Positions 1 to 10,279 of a stretch of DNA of 64,000 nt are shown one piece after another. The stretch comes from Cycas panzhihuaensis. Taxonomy: Eukaryota > Cycadophyta. The position numbers and the translations under genes were made by a program. Position 1 is the stretch's first letter, and each line of letters begins with the position of its first letter. The notes under the pieces were generated by a model. The model was not told where the DNA came from. It did not search any database and was given only the letters and a program-made list of their open reading frames with translations. The stretch is taken from positions 95,797,741 through 95,861,740 of the forward strand of contig CM041465.1 of NCBI GenBank assembly GCA_023213395.1. Reading direction: 5' to 3'.

Positions 1-284
1 GATTTGGTCATGTACAAGCCTTCTAACCATGTTCATAATCTTGCTACTATCTTCTCCCCTATAATGTTAAATAAAATTTCATCTACCAAGTATAATTGTA
101 TTGTGTTAAGAACCCTTTTATCTAGATCATTCCATTCATCATTATCCATCCCTATAGTTTTCTTTGATTTGCCTGCAAGAGCTCTGTACAAACCTTGTTG
201 TACCAAAACATCATACACTTTTAACTTCTACAATTTGAAGTTGTTCTTACCATTGAATTTCTCTACATCAAACTTTGTATTCAT
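1..284 (-). pseudogene. COP1 copia gag, N-terminal part, cut by window edge
   Basis: Amino-terminal part of a Ty1/copia Gag, the capsid protein that packages element RNA in cytoplasmic virus-like particles. The minus frame starts at an ATG at 284 and reads MNTKFDVEKFNGKNNFKL, then a stop, then KLKVYDVLVQQGLYRAL and a DEWNDLDKRVLNTIQLYL stretch. This is the usual copia Gag opening, in which a Trp stands where the stop (TAG) is found. It runs off the window, so size and remaining domains are unknown. A TGGTGTCAAC word at about 318-309 just upstream could be a degenerate primer site, but no LTR was recognised above it. The family call is secure; the copy cannot make an intact protein. Confidence 0.8.
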
Positions 285-318
285 TAGTTTCACTATTTGG
301 TGTAGAAAAAGTTGACAC

Positions 319-1929
319 CAAAGCCTTATAAACTTGCTACAAAAATAAAAATGGCTTAAATGCCACTTGTTAAGAAAACTAGGTCCTAATAACTAGAAAC
401 CACCACCAAGATTAAATTATTTTGCAACTAGCTATAGATATTGAAACTAAAATTTAACATGCAAGTTCTTAAACTAAAGATAATACAATAAATAAATTAG
501 AAAACCAAATCATTATATGTACACTTGATATGATATGGTAAAACCCTAGCAGTATAATAAGGAAACATCCACACAAGAAAGGTATCGATCTTTATTATCT
601 AAGAATGAAAAAATGTACATAATCTGTAGTAGAATTCTTACAGCAATAATAATCATCTAACTCTACTCAATACAATACATATAATATATCAAAAATCATC
701 AACATAATAAAAAAACACCCTAAATTGAGATATATGAGAGATTTATATAAGGCATAAATTTTAACTATTAAATCTGGGGTATTTTTATTAAACGACTCCA
801 ATTCTCTTTACAATTTAGTATGCTTTTTAGTGCTAGATTTTTGGGTCGGGAGCTATCACCCCAAAACCCCCTCTTTGGGGGGGGGGGGGGGGGGTGGGGG
901 GGTGTTCTATGCCCCCTATAACCCCCAACCAAGGGGGGCTCTTATACCCCTTGGATACTCCCACAAAAATTTGGAGGGAAAACCGCATTGCTAACCTGTC
1001 AAAATTTTAGCCTCTAAAATATTGGTGTTATATTATCTAATAATGATAACCATTTTATGGCTCCCTTACTATGGTTATTCATGGAATTACCACTAAATTA
1101 TGTTAGATTGGTTAAAAACCTTCCATTGATTATTTGGATTCATTAATTATGCATATCTTAGATGAAGATCATAGTAGTGAGATTATAAGAGTTTGAAGTA
1201 TATTTATATAAGGTTTAAAAGAAAGCTTATAAATTGTGTGATCTATAAGGGGACTAGCATTATGATTATTATAAATATCAATTTGAATAATTTAATGATG
1301 TATCATACTGAGATATCATCTAAAAATAGGTTTTATCCTTCACTCCTTCCCTTTTTGGGTTGTGGTTCAGTAGGTATAAAGGTTTGTATGCATAACATTA
1401 TATTTGAAATAGAAGCAAGACCTAGTTGGAGTATTGATGAGGAGTTATTACAAGAATAAATATGGACTATAACCTTATGTTCTATTATGGGTTAGAAGGA
1501 CCATTAAGTACTCTAATGTGATAGTTAAAGATCTAGAGAATGACTAAAGAATAAGGATTAACATGCTAGTTAAACTTATGATAGACACTAATGATTCTAG
1601 TAAAAAAACATTCATAATGAAGAGCTATAATAGAGGAGGAGGAACATGTGAGATTTGGTTGCCTTACCTTCAAAAGAAAGAACCTAGTTTATTATAAGTC
1701 AATAAGCTTATTAGATAGAATTTTATACAAAAAAATGAATCAATTTAGAGGAGATATTTGCACTAGTCTCTATATTATTTATGATCTGATTGATCATTAC
1801 TTTGGCAACTATATATAATTAGGAGTCACATCAAATAAATGAGATGTTAGCATTCCTTAATAGAGACTTGAAGAGGAGACCTACATAGCTCAAGTGGTTC
1901 AACATCTTTGTTTAGTGAAGGAAATGACT
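319..1929. other. AT-rich stretch without a recognisable gene
   Basis: No frame here resembles a known protein in my reading. The 88-residue frame at 1193-1459 has no recognisable motif. The stretch holds the G-rich tract and hairpin at 860-960. The part from about 1640 onward may be eroded COP2 coding sequence, but I could not align it by eye. Confidence 0.5.
860..960. other. Homopolymeric G tract with flanking C runs and hairpin
   Basis: An 18-base G run (877-894), one T, then seven more Gs (896-902), preceded by CCCC runs (859-872) and followed by GCCCCC and ACCCCC runs. Next comes an inverted repeat, CCAAGGGG at 929-936 against CCCCTTGG at 947-954. The tract could form G-quadruplex or hairpin structures. 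It stands alone in AT-rich DNA, and the exact G count may be affected by sequencing slippage. Confidence 0.75.
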
Positions 1930-2208
1930 TAATACCATGGACTAAGTGTTAGTGCGAAAGAGTTGTATGGTTGCAAGGATTGTTAGAGACATTCCCAAAG
2001 AATTGCACAAATATGAGGCATAACACCATTACATCCAAAGGTCGATTAGATCAAGAAATATGCAAGTTGAGTTTTTATCCAAGTAAAGATCAACTTAAAG
2101 ATATGTTTACCAAATCTCTTACTAAATATCACTTCATTAAGGTTCATGCAAAATTGAGATTTGATGAGGTTATCCTTAAGGGGGCTCTATCGATAAGGAT
2201 AAAGAGAT
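1930..2208 (+). pseudogene. COP2 copia RNase H, C-terminal end
   Basis: Carboxyl end of a copia polyprotein. From about 1950 the plus frame reads VVWLQGLLETF, matching the segment after the RNase H active region. Further on, SFYPSKDQLKDMFTKSLT and KYHFIKVHAKL give the standard copia ending (residues for PTxxQLADxFTKxL and the tail). The part between should hold the conserved H-I-x-x-K-Y-HF run and is poorly kept. Everything upstream (integrase, reverse transcriptase) is either lost or unrecognisable. It is followed within about 50 bases by a purine tract and an LTR, so this is the 3' end of an old plus-strand element. Confidence 0.72.
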
Positions 2209-2250
2209 AGTCCAATACCTAGGAAGACTTCAAAACCCTACATTTATATT

Positions 2251-2557
2251 AAGAGGGGATGTTTGAGTGATATTATATCACTTACTAACTAATATAAATG
2301 AGATGTAATATTATATGAATATTTTTTATGTAATATTGTTATGTATATTGGACTGACAGATGTAATATATTATAATTATGTAAGGTACTTATGGATCTAT
2401 AAATAAAGATCCAAATTTATTGTAATATTACATAGATTTCTTAAAATATAATTATATAATCTATGGTGGGATTTTCCATAAAGGGTTCCCATTTTAAATT
2501 TGTTATCCCATGTGCTTATTCTATTCGAGTCTATTATGTACATAAATAATCCTAGCA
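2251..2557 (+). repeat. COP2 polypurine tract and 3' LTR
   Basis: The purine tract AAGAGGGGA (2251-2259) leads into TGTTTGAGTGATATTATATC at 2260, the expected LTR start just past the copia stop codon. The right end is uncertain; CCTAGCA near 2557 or TGTACA near 2542 would give the usual CA ending. No matching 5' LTR lies in the window. Confidence 0.6.
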
Positions 2558-3278
2558 TCCTATGTATCTATTTTGATGTTTTCTAATAATAATAATTTAG
2601 TGATGTAATGACTATCCCTCCTAAAAATATCAGCTTCCTTTTAAAATTGACTTCCGTATGAATTTAGAATACTTTAGTTCTAAACAAATTTGTAAGCAAA
2701 TATATATTTATTTGATCATTATATAATTCAAGATCAGTGCTTTTATAAGTTATGGATGGATTTGAAAGAATATATGCACATATTTATAAGCTTGTTCTTT
2801 GATGATTCAAGCTCTAGGTTTTGACCTAGGTATATCTAGAATTAGGTGACATAGAGAAGGGGAAATATACATAATTATGCATATAGATTTATGATCATAG
2901 ATTAAACCTAATCATTTATATGATATATGTATTATGTTATACCCTATAGTAGAGTTCAATAGGCTTACCTCATTCTACAACGCATCATTTACTCTATCAT
3001 AGATAAAAATTAACTTGTAGTAGGTATATTTACTTAATATAAGGCAATCTATAAACATATATCTATTTTTGTTATTTTTCCCATATTATAATTAATGGTA
3101 AGTTAATATGATGGCATGATACATTGTAACCAATATGCTAGATCAATGTTGTAATGGCAAGCAAATGTAATGATGGGCCTTTTTGTAATATCATAATCAA
3201 TGGATATGGTAAAATATAGTGATAACATGAAAAATATGATGGTAATGAAATCTCTCTCTCTCTCTCTCTACATACAAA

Positions 3279-3341
<63 letters not shown>

Positions 3342-4784
3342 ATACATATAGTTTTAACTTCTTAAAAGGATAATGATGGATGAGGTAGTAAGAAGAGGAA
3401 CATATTTTTTTTTTCATGGTTCTGACATAACTTGAGATGACCCTAGTTAATCATCCTCATAATAGGAGGGAAATATGGTTAGAGACTAGATATCTAAAGG
3501 ATATTGATATTGTTAATTGACAAATAACATCTAATGTTACATAGTAGAATGTATTTATTGCCTATCTATAGAAGGACATATCTATTAATAAATAGGCATG
3601 ACCCTTCATTAATCTAGTTATCATTAGTTAGTTGTAAAATATACCATTTAGGCTCACTATAAAAGTCTTATTTTATAAGAATTAAATATGTCATGGATGT
3701 ATATTATATGGATCAATGCTAGTATTATGGCACTCTATGATTTGGTAGCACTAAATCATGCACCTATTTCTTATAAGTCATGTATCAAATTATATTAATC
3801 ATTAAGTCAATGTTGCCAAAGACATTAAGGAACTATCAAAATGAGCCTTTAGAATTCAATCATGATAGGTGTTGGAAGATCAATATTTATAAATTAAAGG
3901 TGTGCCTTAGACTAAGGGTCCAAATTACATTACATTCAGCTTTGTACGCTCATAAGGAGGTTCTATTTTTGGATGTGTACCTTAAGACTATTTAAAACAT
4001 AAATATATAGACCTATGTATGTGTATCCTACATCATGGTACTCTCCATAGGAAATTTGACTTTAAGTCTTCTTTTTCTATTATGAGTTATCATATAAGTG
4101 TGTATCCTCATATTAGGGATAATTTCTTATTTTGTTTTATGAAGTGAACTTTTATGCCATTTCCTATACATGGTCTAATTTTTTGTAAGGTATGGGTCTA
4201 TTTTTTTGTAAGGTATGTTTTCATATTAGATCATCCGACAAGTGTCTTTCCTATATGATTCTCTAGTTTAACCTTAAGTTCATCTATGTCCTTTCATCTT
4301 ATATGGTAGGTCCCATCATTTTTCCCATACTTACTCTTCCTGCATGATTCTTTCTTATATATAATTACCTGCATGAGATGCATTTCTTAAGAAGTGCTTT
4401 TAAATAAAACTTTCCATGGGAGAATAATATGTAGGAATTACACATTTAATTCTTTTCCCATATTAGTGCTTCCTACATAAGTGTGTCCTACATGAGATCT
4501 TTCCAAATGAGTGTGTCCTACATAACATCATGTTTCTATAAAAAAAGATGTTTACATGAGGAATAACATACTCTAATCTTATATGCATATGTCCCACTAA
4601 GACAACATGAACAAGTATCTCTTAAGGGCATCACCCATAAGATCACTTCTTGCATGATTATATGATTTCTTTAAGATATAAATTCATTAAAATTTTTATC
4701 ATGATATATTTCATCTACCCTTCTTTCTTATTTTATTCAATTTAATAGATACTATGGAGCATTTTCTTTTAGAAAAATCAACCT
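2558..4784. other. AT-rich stretch without a recognisable gene
   Basis: No protein-like frame was found on either strand. It contains the TC/CA microsatellite at 3250-3336. Around 4020-4600 short words such as GTGTCCTACAT recur irregularly, too diverged to call a tandem array. Confidence 0.5.
3250..3336. repeat. Compound (TC)n-(CA)n microsatellite
   Basis: About 18 bases of TC dinucleotide followed, after a short CATACAAA spacer, by about 45 bases of CA dinucleotide. Confidence 0.95.
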
Positions 4785-5114
4785 TGTAAGTGTAGATCAA
4801 TAGAAGTAGAATCTAAATATCACCTTAATGAGAATAAATGTGTAATCAGATCATAAACAAATTAAACACCAAAGGGAGTAGTAAAGTACTTTCTCTTCAA
4901 AAGATAATAATACTCAATAACCTTTTACAAGTGGTATTAGACCCTTTAAATAGACATGTGGGGGTCTTCTTCCTTGTGATCCTATTAGTAGCCCTAGTAG
5001 CCTTACATCTTATTAGAGGGCTTAATGACCCATGCACAAATCTTAATAACTAGCATTAATCATTAACCCTTTAGTGGTTCCTACTTGGTAGTACTTAGGC
5101 AACGTGGGGTTACA
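4785..5114 (-). repeat. GYP1 putative 3' LTR
   Basis: On the minus strand the AGAGTGGGG purine tract (about 5135-5127) after the chromodomain leads to TGTAACCCCACG at 5114. A TATTTAAAGGG promoter-like word lies inside (near 4950). The segment can end at CTTACA (4785), giving TGTAA/TTACA termini. With no second copy to compare, boundaries are inferred. Confidence 0.5.
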
Positions 5115-5149
5115 TTATAAGTACCCCACTCTAAGACATTAAGTCCTCC

Positions 5150-5500
5150 CAGCATTGGAGATAAGGATATTGATGGATGAACTCATCAAATTCCTAAGTT
5201 ACTTCATCTATATTATAATTAATCCACTATAACAAATGCTAAAAAATAGTGTACTTTTAGAGGCAATGCTAGCAGTTGGAGAGGATTTTATCAGGTGGGA
5301 TTATAAGGGTTTACTCATTAGTAAGAATGGGTAAGGTTATATGGGGTGTAACTTTTGCTCTAAGATATTTTTTTTAGGCAAGAGATATAGAAGACATTAT
5401 GGATATTAGTGTTTAGAAGGATTTTAATGGCACAAGTGACTTCACCAATTTTGTAGAGGACTTTATAAGGGTCATAATATTATGGGCTAAGTTTATGACC
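5150..5500 (-). pseudogene. GYP1 integrase C-terminal region and chromodomain
   Basis: The minus frame shows SLKSH, GHKLSP and YYDPYKVLYKIGEVTCAIKI (about 5500-5420), the conserved carboxyl segment of gypsy integrase. Some 130 bases later come PPDKIL, INYNIDEVT and EFDEFIHQYPYL, which fit a chromodomain: a hydrophobic-W-K block, an acidic EATW-like block and a helix. Chromodomains on chromovirus integrases are known to bias insertion toward marked chromatin. Several stops and Trp losses make it inactive. The chromodomain call is weaker than the integrase call. Confidence 0.65.
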
Positions 5501-5539
5501 TTAATGAGACTTAAGAGACTATTACTTGTAAGGTTAGAG

Positions 5540-5790
5540 GCAAAGGAATACTAAATATCCATGGCAATATCCTACCACTTATCTTATTGAATATTTAGTG
5601 GTTGGATAAATTTGGGAAGGGCTTTGGTATCAACTTTATTTCACTAACACATGCTGCACTCTAATATGAAGGTGAATATAGTAGTCTTCATATGGAACCA
5701 AAAGAAATCATCATAGATGTGTTGATAAGTCTTATCAAAACCTAAGTGGCCATTGAGGGGAGAAGAGTGGTATTCTATTAAGATTATAGG
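5540..5790 (-). pseudogene. GYP1 integrase zinc-binding N-terminus, core deleted
   Basis: The minus frame from about 5770 reads HSSPLNGHLGFDKTYQHI then DDFFW, the H-H half of the integrase zinc finger. FILECSMC follows as the C-C half, then LPKFIQPL and DIAMDI, the run just before the first catalytic Asp. Within about 40 bases the sequence changes to the SLKSH segment of the carboxyl region. The D-D-E core of several hundred bases is therefore missing, apparently by an internal deletion near 5540-5520. Confidence 0.65.
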
Positions 5791-6179
5791 AATGAATGAG
5801 GTGGATGAGCATATAAAGATACAATTTTGAAGGTTGACAAACTTGTGTAAGCGGAAACTTTTTTACTCCAATTAGTATAGTCAGGTTGAGCCTAGTTTTC
5901 AACCTATAATTCATCGAGCCAAAGGGATTAGGTCTTGGTTATGGCATAGAGGCTAGGGTTGGGAGTACTAGAATTAAAGTGTAGACATGAAAGGATATCT
6001 ATAATTGTATTATCTTTACCTTTTTTATACAATATTGTGAAGTCAAATGCCTATACACAGTTAACCCACATAGCCTATTCTTTGGATAAAAATAGCTAAT
6101 CCAACTGATTATAGAGGCTACAATTATCCGTAAGAATAGTATCTTTGGATCTTAATAGGTATTACCACCATTTATTAAA

Positions 6180-6350
6180 AACATGAAGAATAGCTTTCAT
6201 CTCCTTCTAGTATGTGGAGAGACGAAGCTCATAATCTTTTAATTTTTGGCTCTTGAATACAATGTGGTAATCTTACATCATGACTACACCCAGGTTGATT
6301 CTAGAGGCATCATATTTAACTTGAAATGGCTGGTTAAAATCAAAATTTAT
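6180..6350 (-). pseudogene. GYP1 RNase H fragment
   Basis: Minus-strand words FQVKYDASRINLGVVMM, IVFKSQKL, YELRLSTY and KEMKAI reproduce the start of gypsy RNase H: the Asp of the DAS motif, the short beta strands, and the Y-x-K-E helix containing the catalytic Glu. Both catalytic residues of this part are present, but the frame is broken by TAA/TAG codons and the rest of the domain is eroded. Confidence 0.65.
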
Positions 6351-6749
6351 GAGGACTAGGGTAGAGGTCATTATGACATTGAGATAAGAAAAATTAATGT
6401 TAGCTTCAGGGAACTATTGGAAGGTATGTTTATGTAGAAGATTGGTTAAGGGATAGTGAGAGAGATATAGTTACATATAAAATGATGGTAGAATCCTATG
6501 AGCCTAATGAATGCACATAGTTGGATAAGAGTAGTTAGTGTTAGCCAAGTCATAATGATAGATATTTTATTAAGGTTTATACATACCCCTCTTGATGATA
6601 TGATATGCCCCAAGTATCAGAGTTTGAATTTCCCAAACCTACACTTAGATATTTTTGCATAGAGCCAGTGGTTTTGTATTATTTGAAGAATAAGTTTTAG
6701 GTGTTAGATATAATGGTCTAAATAGATACTATAAATGAGGATATCATCA

Positions 6750-7150
6750 AATATAACTATGATAAATTTTCAAAGATAAGGGCCAAAATTTTTATTCATA
6801 AGAGCTTGGAAAGTTTCTAGGGCATTACAAAGGCCAAAGGGCATTATACAAAACTTAAAATAGCCATGGTGTATCTAAAATATTATCTTATAACAATATT
6901 TTGGGGTAATTGGGATCTGGTAGTAACCAAATTAAAGGTCTAACTTAGAATAAATAGTTGTGCTATTCATTTTGTTGAGAATGTTATCAATGCACAAGGT
7001 GGAGAACTTATTTTTTATGGTGATTTTATTTAGTTCTTTATAATCAATGCAAAGATGAAAGGAACTATACTTCTTCCTAATCAAGATAGTTAGAGCCATA
7101 TAAGGGCTTTTACTTGGTTGGATTATGTATATATCCATGACTTTGGTCAT
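6750..7150 (-). pseudogene. GYP1 reverse transcriptase fragment
   Basis: An open 72-codon minus frame (7150-6932) covers the fingers of a gypsy reverse transcriptase: IIQPSKSPYMA, LTILIRKKYSSF, LCIDYKELNKITIKNKF and a STTIYSKLDL end carrying the first catalytic Asp. Below it, plus-strand words near 6830 (antisense of the GLCNAP block) and near 6740 continue toward the missing YxDD palm motif, with many breaks. The enzyme would copy element RNA to DNA; this copy is dead. Confidence 0.8.
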
Positions 7151-7616
7151 GAGTTTCTCAATTTTATTCTTTTGAAAATATGAGTTATGGTAGGACCTCG
7201 AGTTAATAGGGTCATGATTAAATTGGAGTTCAATTATGTGATAGAAGCCATGATTGGGTGGGGTAGTAGTGAGTAGAGGGGTAGATACCTACTCGTATTA
7301 GGTAATGATGTCCTAGATACATAGGTGAATTTATGGTTTGATTTAACTATTATTGAGGTAAGTTATGTATCTTATATGAGATTGAAAATGGTATTTCAAG
7401 CATCTTAGTGAGACCACTTGGTTAGGAGGGGACTACATCCTATAGATTTTATGATTCTAATCCATTTGATCTTTGAATATAATGAACAGATTATTAGGTG
7501 AGTTATTTGTACTATAAGTCCTAGGGTTTGCAAGCATTGAGTCCCAAGATTGCATCAAACCCTAATATTAATAAGGCATAGAAATCTAACACTAAAAGTT
7601 AGGTGTTAATTTGGAC

Positions 7617-8018
7617 TTAGAGGATTTTATTAACACTAGTGTAATAAATCTTTTGGTATCCTAGTAGAGAATAAGTGAAACTAGTTTTTGATACTATATA
7701 TAGGTTAATTTGTGAGGTTATAAAGATATCAATGAAATTAAGTGACACATCACCATCAATCAAGATTGACATTAGAGTTTTGCAAAGAATTCCTCTGATG
7801 CATAGGGGTTTAGGACAAGAGGTGGTAGTGACAATGGATAAGGATACTTCAAGTTGAGGGTCTGAGGTGGGGTCTTTATTAGTTTCATCTTTAGCCTCAT
7901 GTTCAAAGTTAGAATTAAAGGATTTATGAGGGGATAGAGATGGGTCAATGGAAAAAACCATGTATCGTGCCTTACAAAAGTGGTCATACCTAGAAGTCCA
8001 CTTTTCTACATACTGCAT
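7617..8018 (-). pseudogene. GYP1 Gag-protease junction and protease
   Basis: A 133-residue minus frame. The first 65 residues are low-complexity linker typical of the zone between Gag and protease. Residues 70-100 read PLCIRGILCKTLMSILIDGD and VSLNFIDIFI, the retropepsin block where an active family member has Asp-Ser/Thr-Gly followed by a hydrophobic-Asn-Phe-Ile run; here the triad is Asp-Gly-Asp, so catalysis is lost. Plus-strand frames over the same bases are antisense shadows. It lies between gag (above) and reverse transcriptase (below), in the proper order. Confidence 0.65.
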
Positions 8019-8049
8019 ATAGAGGTTAGCCTTTAGTTGACATTATTCT

Positions 8050-8620
8050 TTAGCTTGGAAATTTGGACTCTTTTGGTGGATGGGTCATCATTTTTCTAGT
8101 TAGTAGCTGAACAAGTGGAATCATCTTGTCATGGTTTGGGACATGTAAAGTCAACTTAAGGATGGACAACATTCTCAAATTGGGTTCGTGGTCATTAAAA
8201 GTCTGACTATCAAGTGTATAAAAACCAAGGGTTATCCGTTTAAGTAGTTGAGGGTCTATGAGATGTAAATTCAACCTCTACTACTTGGGCCCAATTAAAT
8301 GCTTCTTTAAGGTAGTGGATTACCATTATCTTTAGTCTCATTTGAATATGATCTTAGAGTATGGCCACGTAAATGTCAATCACTATTTGTTTATCCAAGT
8401 TTTAGCTTTATGGTAAGTGACAATACAAAGCTTAAAATTCATTAGTAAAGGCCCCCATTATTGTAGTATGTTTAAGCCATGTAAGTTAAGTGAAAAAGGA
8501 TTGACTCCATGTGTTCATGTATTGTTCAAAAAAATAGCTTCTAAAGTGAGGGCACGTTACGTAGGAGGGATATTCTTATTTCCACCAATTAAACCAATGG
8601 TAGGCTCATCCATCTAAGTA
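8050..8620 (-). pseudogene. GYP1 gag, 3' portion below the COP3 insertion
   Basis: Continuation of the gag interrupted at 8621. Reading minus from 8620 gives LDG, a TGA, AYHWFNWWK, a TAA and EYP, the capsid helix with the aromatic YHWF core seen in chromovirus Gag proteins. The stops stand where Trp and Gln codons would be expected. The remainder down to 8050 is open in pieces only (frame 8274-8050) and I saw no zinc knuckle. Joining this end to 14476 across COP3 and one copy of AATGG restores the phase, which proves the two halves belong together. Confidence 0.75.
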
Positions 8621-8625
8621 AATGG
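8621..8625. repeat. COP3 target-site duplication, left copy (AATGG)
   Basis: AATGG here and again at 14471-14475, directly flanking the two COP3 LTRs; five bases is the usual copia duplication. Confidence 0.92.
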
Positions 8626-8706
8626 TGTTAAAAAAGACTAGAGAAATGTAAAGGAATAATGCTTGGTGATTATTTAGTTATGATCTAATGAATATATATA
8701 TACGTA

Positions 8707-8788
<82 letters not shown>

Positions 8789-8923
8789 TTGTGTCCCCTA
8801 AGAACCTAATTATAACTGCCTAAGTCTTAACTCGACACTTGTCAAGCATACATTAATGAGTTACATTAGTGAGAGGTCTATTACCCCTTTAATCAACCTA
8901 AGATAAACATTACTTTTCTAATA
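8626..8923 (-). repeat. COP3 3' LTR with TA microsatellite
   Basis: Matches the 221-base 5' LTR except for a run of TA repeats (about 8691-8784) that makes it 298 bases. Shared words include CCTAAGAACCTAA and AATCAACCTAAGATAAA. The inner end reads TATTAG on the minus strand where TGTTAG is expected. A purine tract, AAGAGAGGG, lies at about 8935-8926 just above. Confidence 0.92.
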
Positions 8924-9039
8924 CCCTCTCTTAATGTTTTATCTTTTTAATCCTATCCTATCTCTAAGATTCTAAAATTTGTCTTTTTTGAGTGGTTTTG
9001 TAAATATATTTGCCTCTTATTCTTTAGATGGATAATAGA

Positions 9040-9375
9040 TTAGATCAATCTCCTTACTTTGAACTTTGATGTGCTTCATCCTATCATAAAGAACTGGATT
9101 CTTAGTTAACTTGATGGAACTTTGGTTATTACACTTAAGTGTTACTGGTCTTGGTTAACGTAGATTTAGAACGCTCAAAAATTGTCTAAGCCAGATTGCT
9201 TCATTAGTTGTACTGATTGTTGCCTTGTATTTAACTTTTATTGATGATAGGGTTGTTGTTGGTTATTTTTTGCTACTAAAAAAGATTGGTGCTTATAGAC
9301 TTCCTTTATTCTTTGTCCCATGTCCAATCTAAATCATAAAATCCTATCAACTATGGTGAATCTTACTTTGGATGT
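9040..9375 (-). pseudogene. COP3 RNase H, C-terminal half
   Basis: Minus frames give GFYDLDWTWDKE (the Asp-x-Asp-Trp block), then ATISTTNEAIWLRQFLSV (the catalytic Glu helix, E replaced in context) and KCNNQSSIKLTKNPVLYD with RMKHIKVQ, the last conserved blocks of copia RNase H. The Asp of the usual CDN triplet is Asn here. Frameshifts and stops are present. This half is separated from the other half (9846-10127) by a foreign insertion. Confidence 0.72.
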
Positions 9376-9840
9376 ACTGGCTTCAATTCAACTATTCCCT
9401 GAAGGAAGTATAAAATAGCAGGACTATGCTCTGATACAAAATGAAGAAAAATATACTTGCAAGACTATGCTCTGATACCAAATGAAGGAACATATAATAG
9501 CAGGAGAACAAGATAGAACATATATCAAATAACCATAAACCAATATTACATCAATACATCAATGTATCACAATCACAATAGCATAAACACATGAAAGCCT
9601 TATTGTTCAATCCATTATAGTATAAATGAGCATTACAAATCTCCTCAAAGAAGGCGGTGTCTAAAGACACCAGGGTTATACACCCCACAATATAAATAGT
9701 TTTGGGGGAGGAGGGAAACTCCTCAACCCCTGAATTCAAAATAACAATAAAATAATATTCACTTAACTCAAATGAAGCTAACTCAACTTACCTTAACTTA
9801 CCTTGATATGTTGAGCATCACATGTCTAAATTGAGGTGCA
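9376..9840 (-). mobile_element. Small LTR-like fragment with doubled primer site inside COP3
   Basis: Copia RNase H sequence stops near 9846 and resumes near 9375. Between them, reading minus, is non-coding DNA ending in ATGTTCCTTCA, then TGGTATCAGAGC (9480-9469), the canonical initiator-Met tRNA primer site, and about 50 bases later a second near-copy, TGTATCAGAGC, and again CTGCTATTTTATACTTCCTTCA. This looks like an LTR end plus leader with a tandem duplication of about 50 bases. I found no clear target duplication, so origin as a solo LTR or partial insertion is inferred. Confidence 0.5.
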
Positions 9841-9845
9841 TAATC

Positions 9846-10127
9846 CTAGTAGGTAAGAGGGAGTTGAGTGATGACATTACACTCCAACATTCCCTTTAGG
9901 TACCTTAAAATTCTTTTAGCTACTTTCCAATGTTTTACCTTAGGTTCCTGCATGTATCTTGATAATAGGCTTATAGAGTATGAGATGTCAGGCCTACTTA
10001 TAGTGAGATAAATTAGGCCTTCAATCAGTTGCCTAAATATAGTGGCATTTACCTCAGGCTCTTCCTTGTTAGGAATTAGATTATAGTTCACCTCAATGGG
10101 AGTTGTACATGGATTATAATCTTCCAT
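9846..10127 (-). pseudogene. COP3 RNase H linker, N-terminal half
   Basis: A 93-codon minus frame: MEDYNPCTTPIEVNYNL, then ATIFRQLIEGLIYLTISRPD, ISYSISLLSRYMQEPK and HWKVAKRILRYLKGMLE. These are the conserved steps between copia reverse transcriptase and RNase H (the YRQLVGSLMYLTxTRPD and AxxRVLRYLKGT blocks). It ends where the foreign fragment begins. Confidence 0.88.
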
Positions 10128-10279
10128 TTAAAACTTTGTCAAGAGGTATTTAATGTACTTACTTTAGCATATAGTGATTGAGTTATCCTTTTGGTTAACT
10201 TCTATCCCTAGATAATACCTTAGGAGACCTACTTTAGTCATTTCAAATTTATTTTTAGGTTGACCCTTTATGTTTGAGA

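Noticed and set aside
1193-1459. 88-codon plus frame considered as a small gene
   Set aside because: No motif, no plausible promoter or splice context, and no neighbouring coding signal.
3138-3347. 69-codon minus frame with a long Val-Cys repeat
   Set aside because: It is the translation of the CA/TC microsatellite.
4020-4600. Possible tandem array of TCCTACAT-type words
   Set aside because: Spacing is irregular and similarity between units too low to support an array.
8417-8617. 66-codon plus frame
   Set aside because: Antisense of GYP1 gag, which has clear capsid words on the minus strand.
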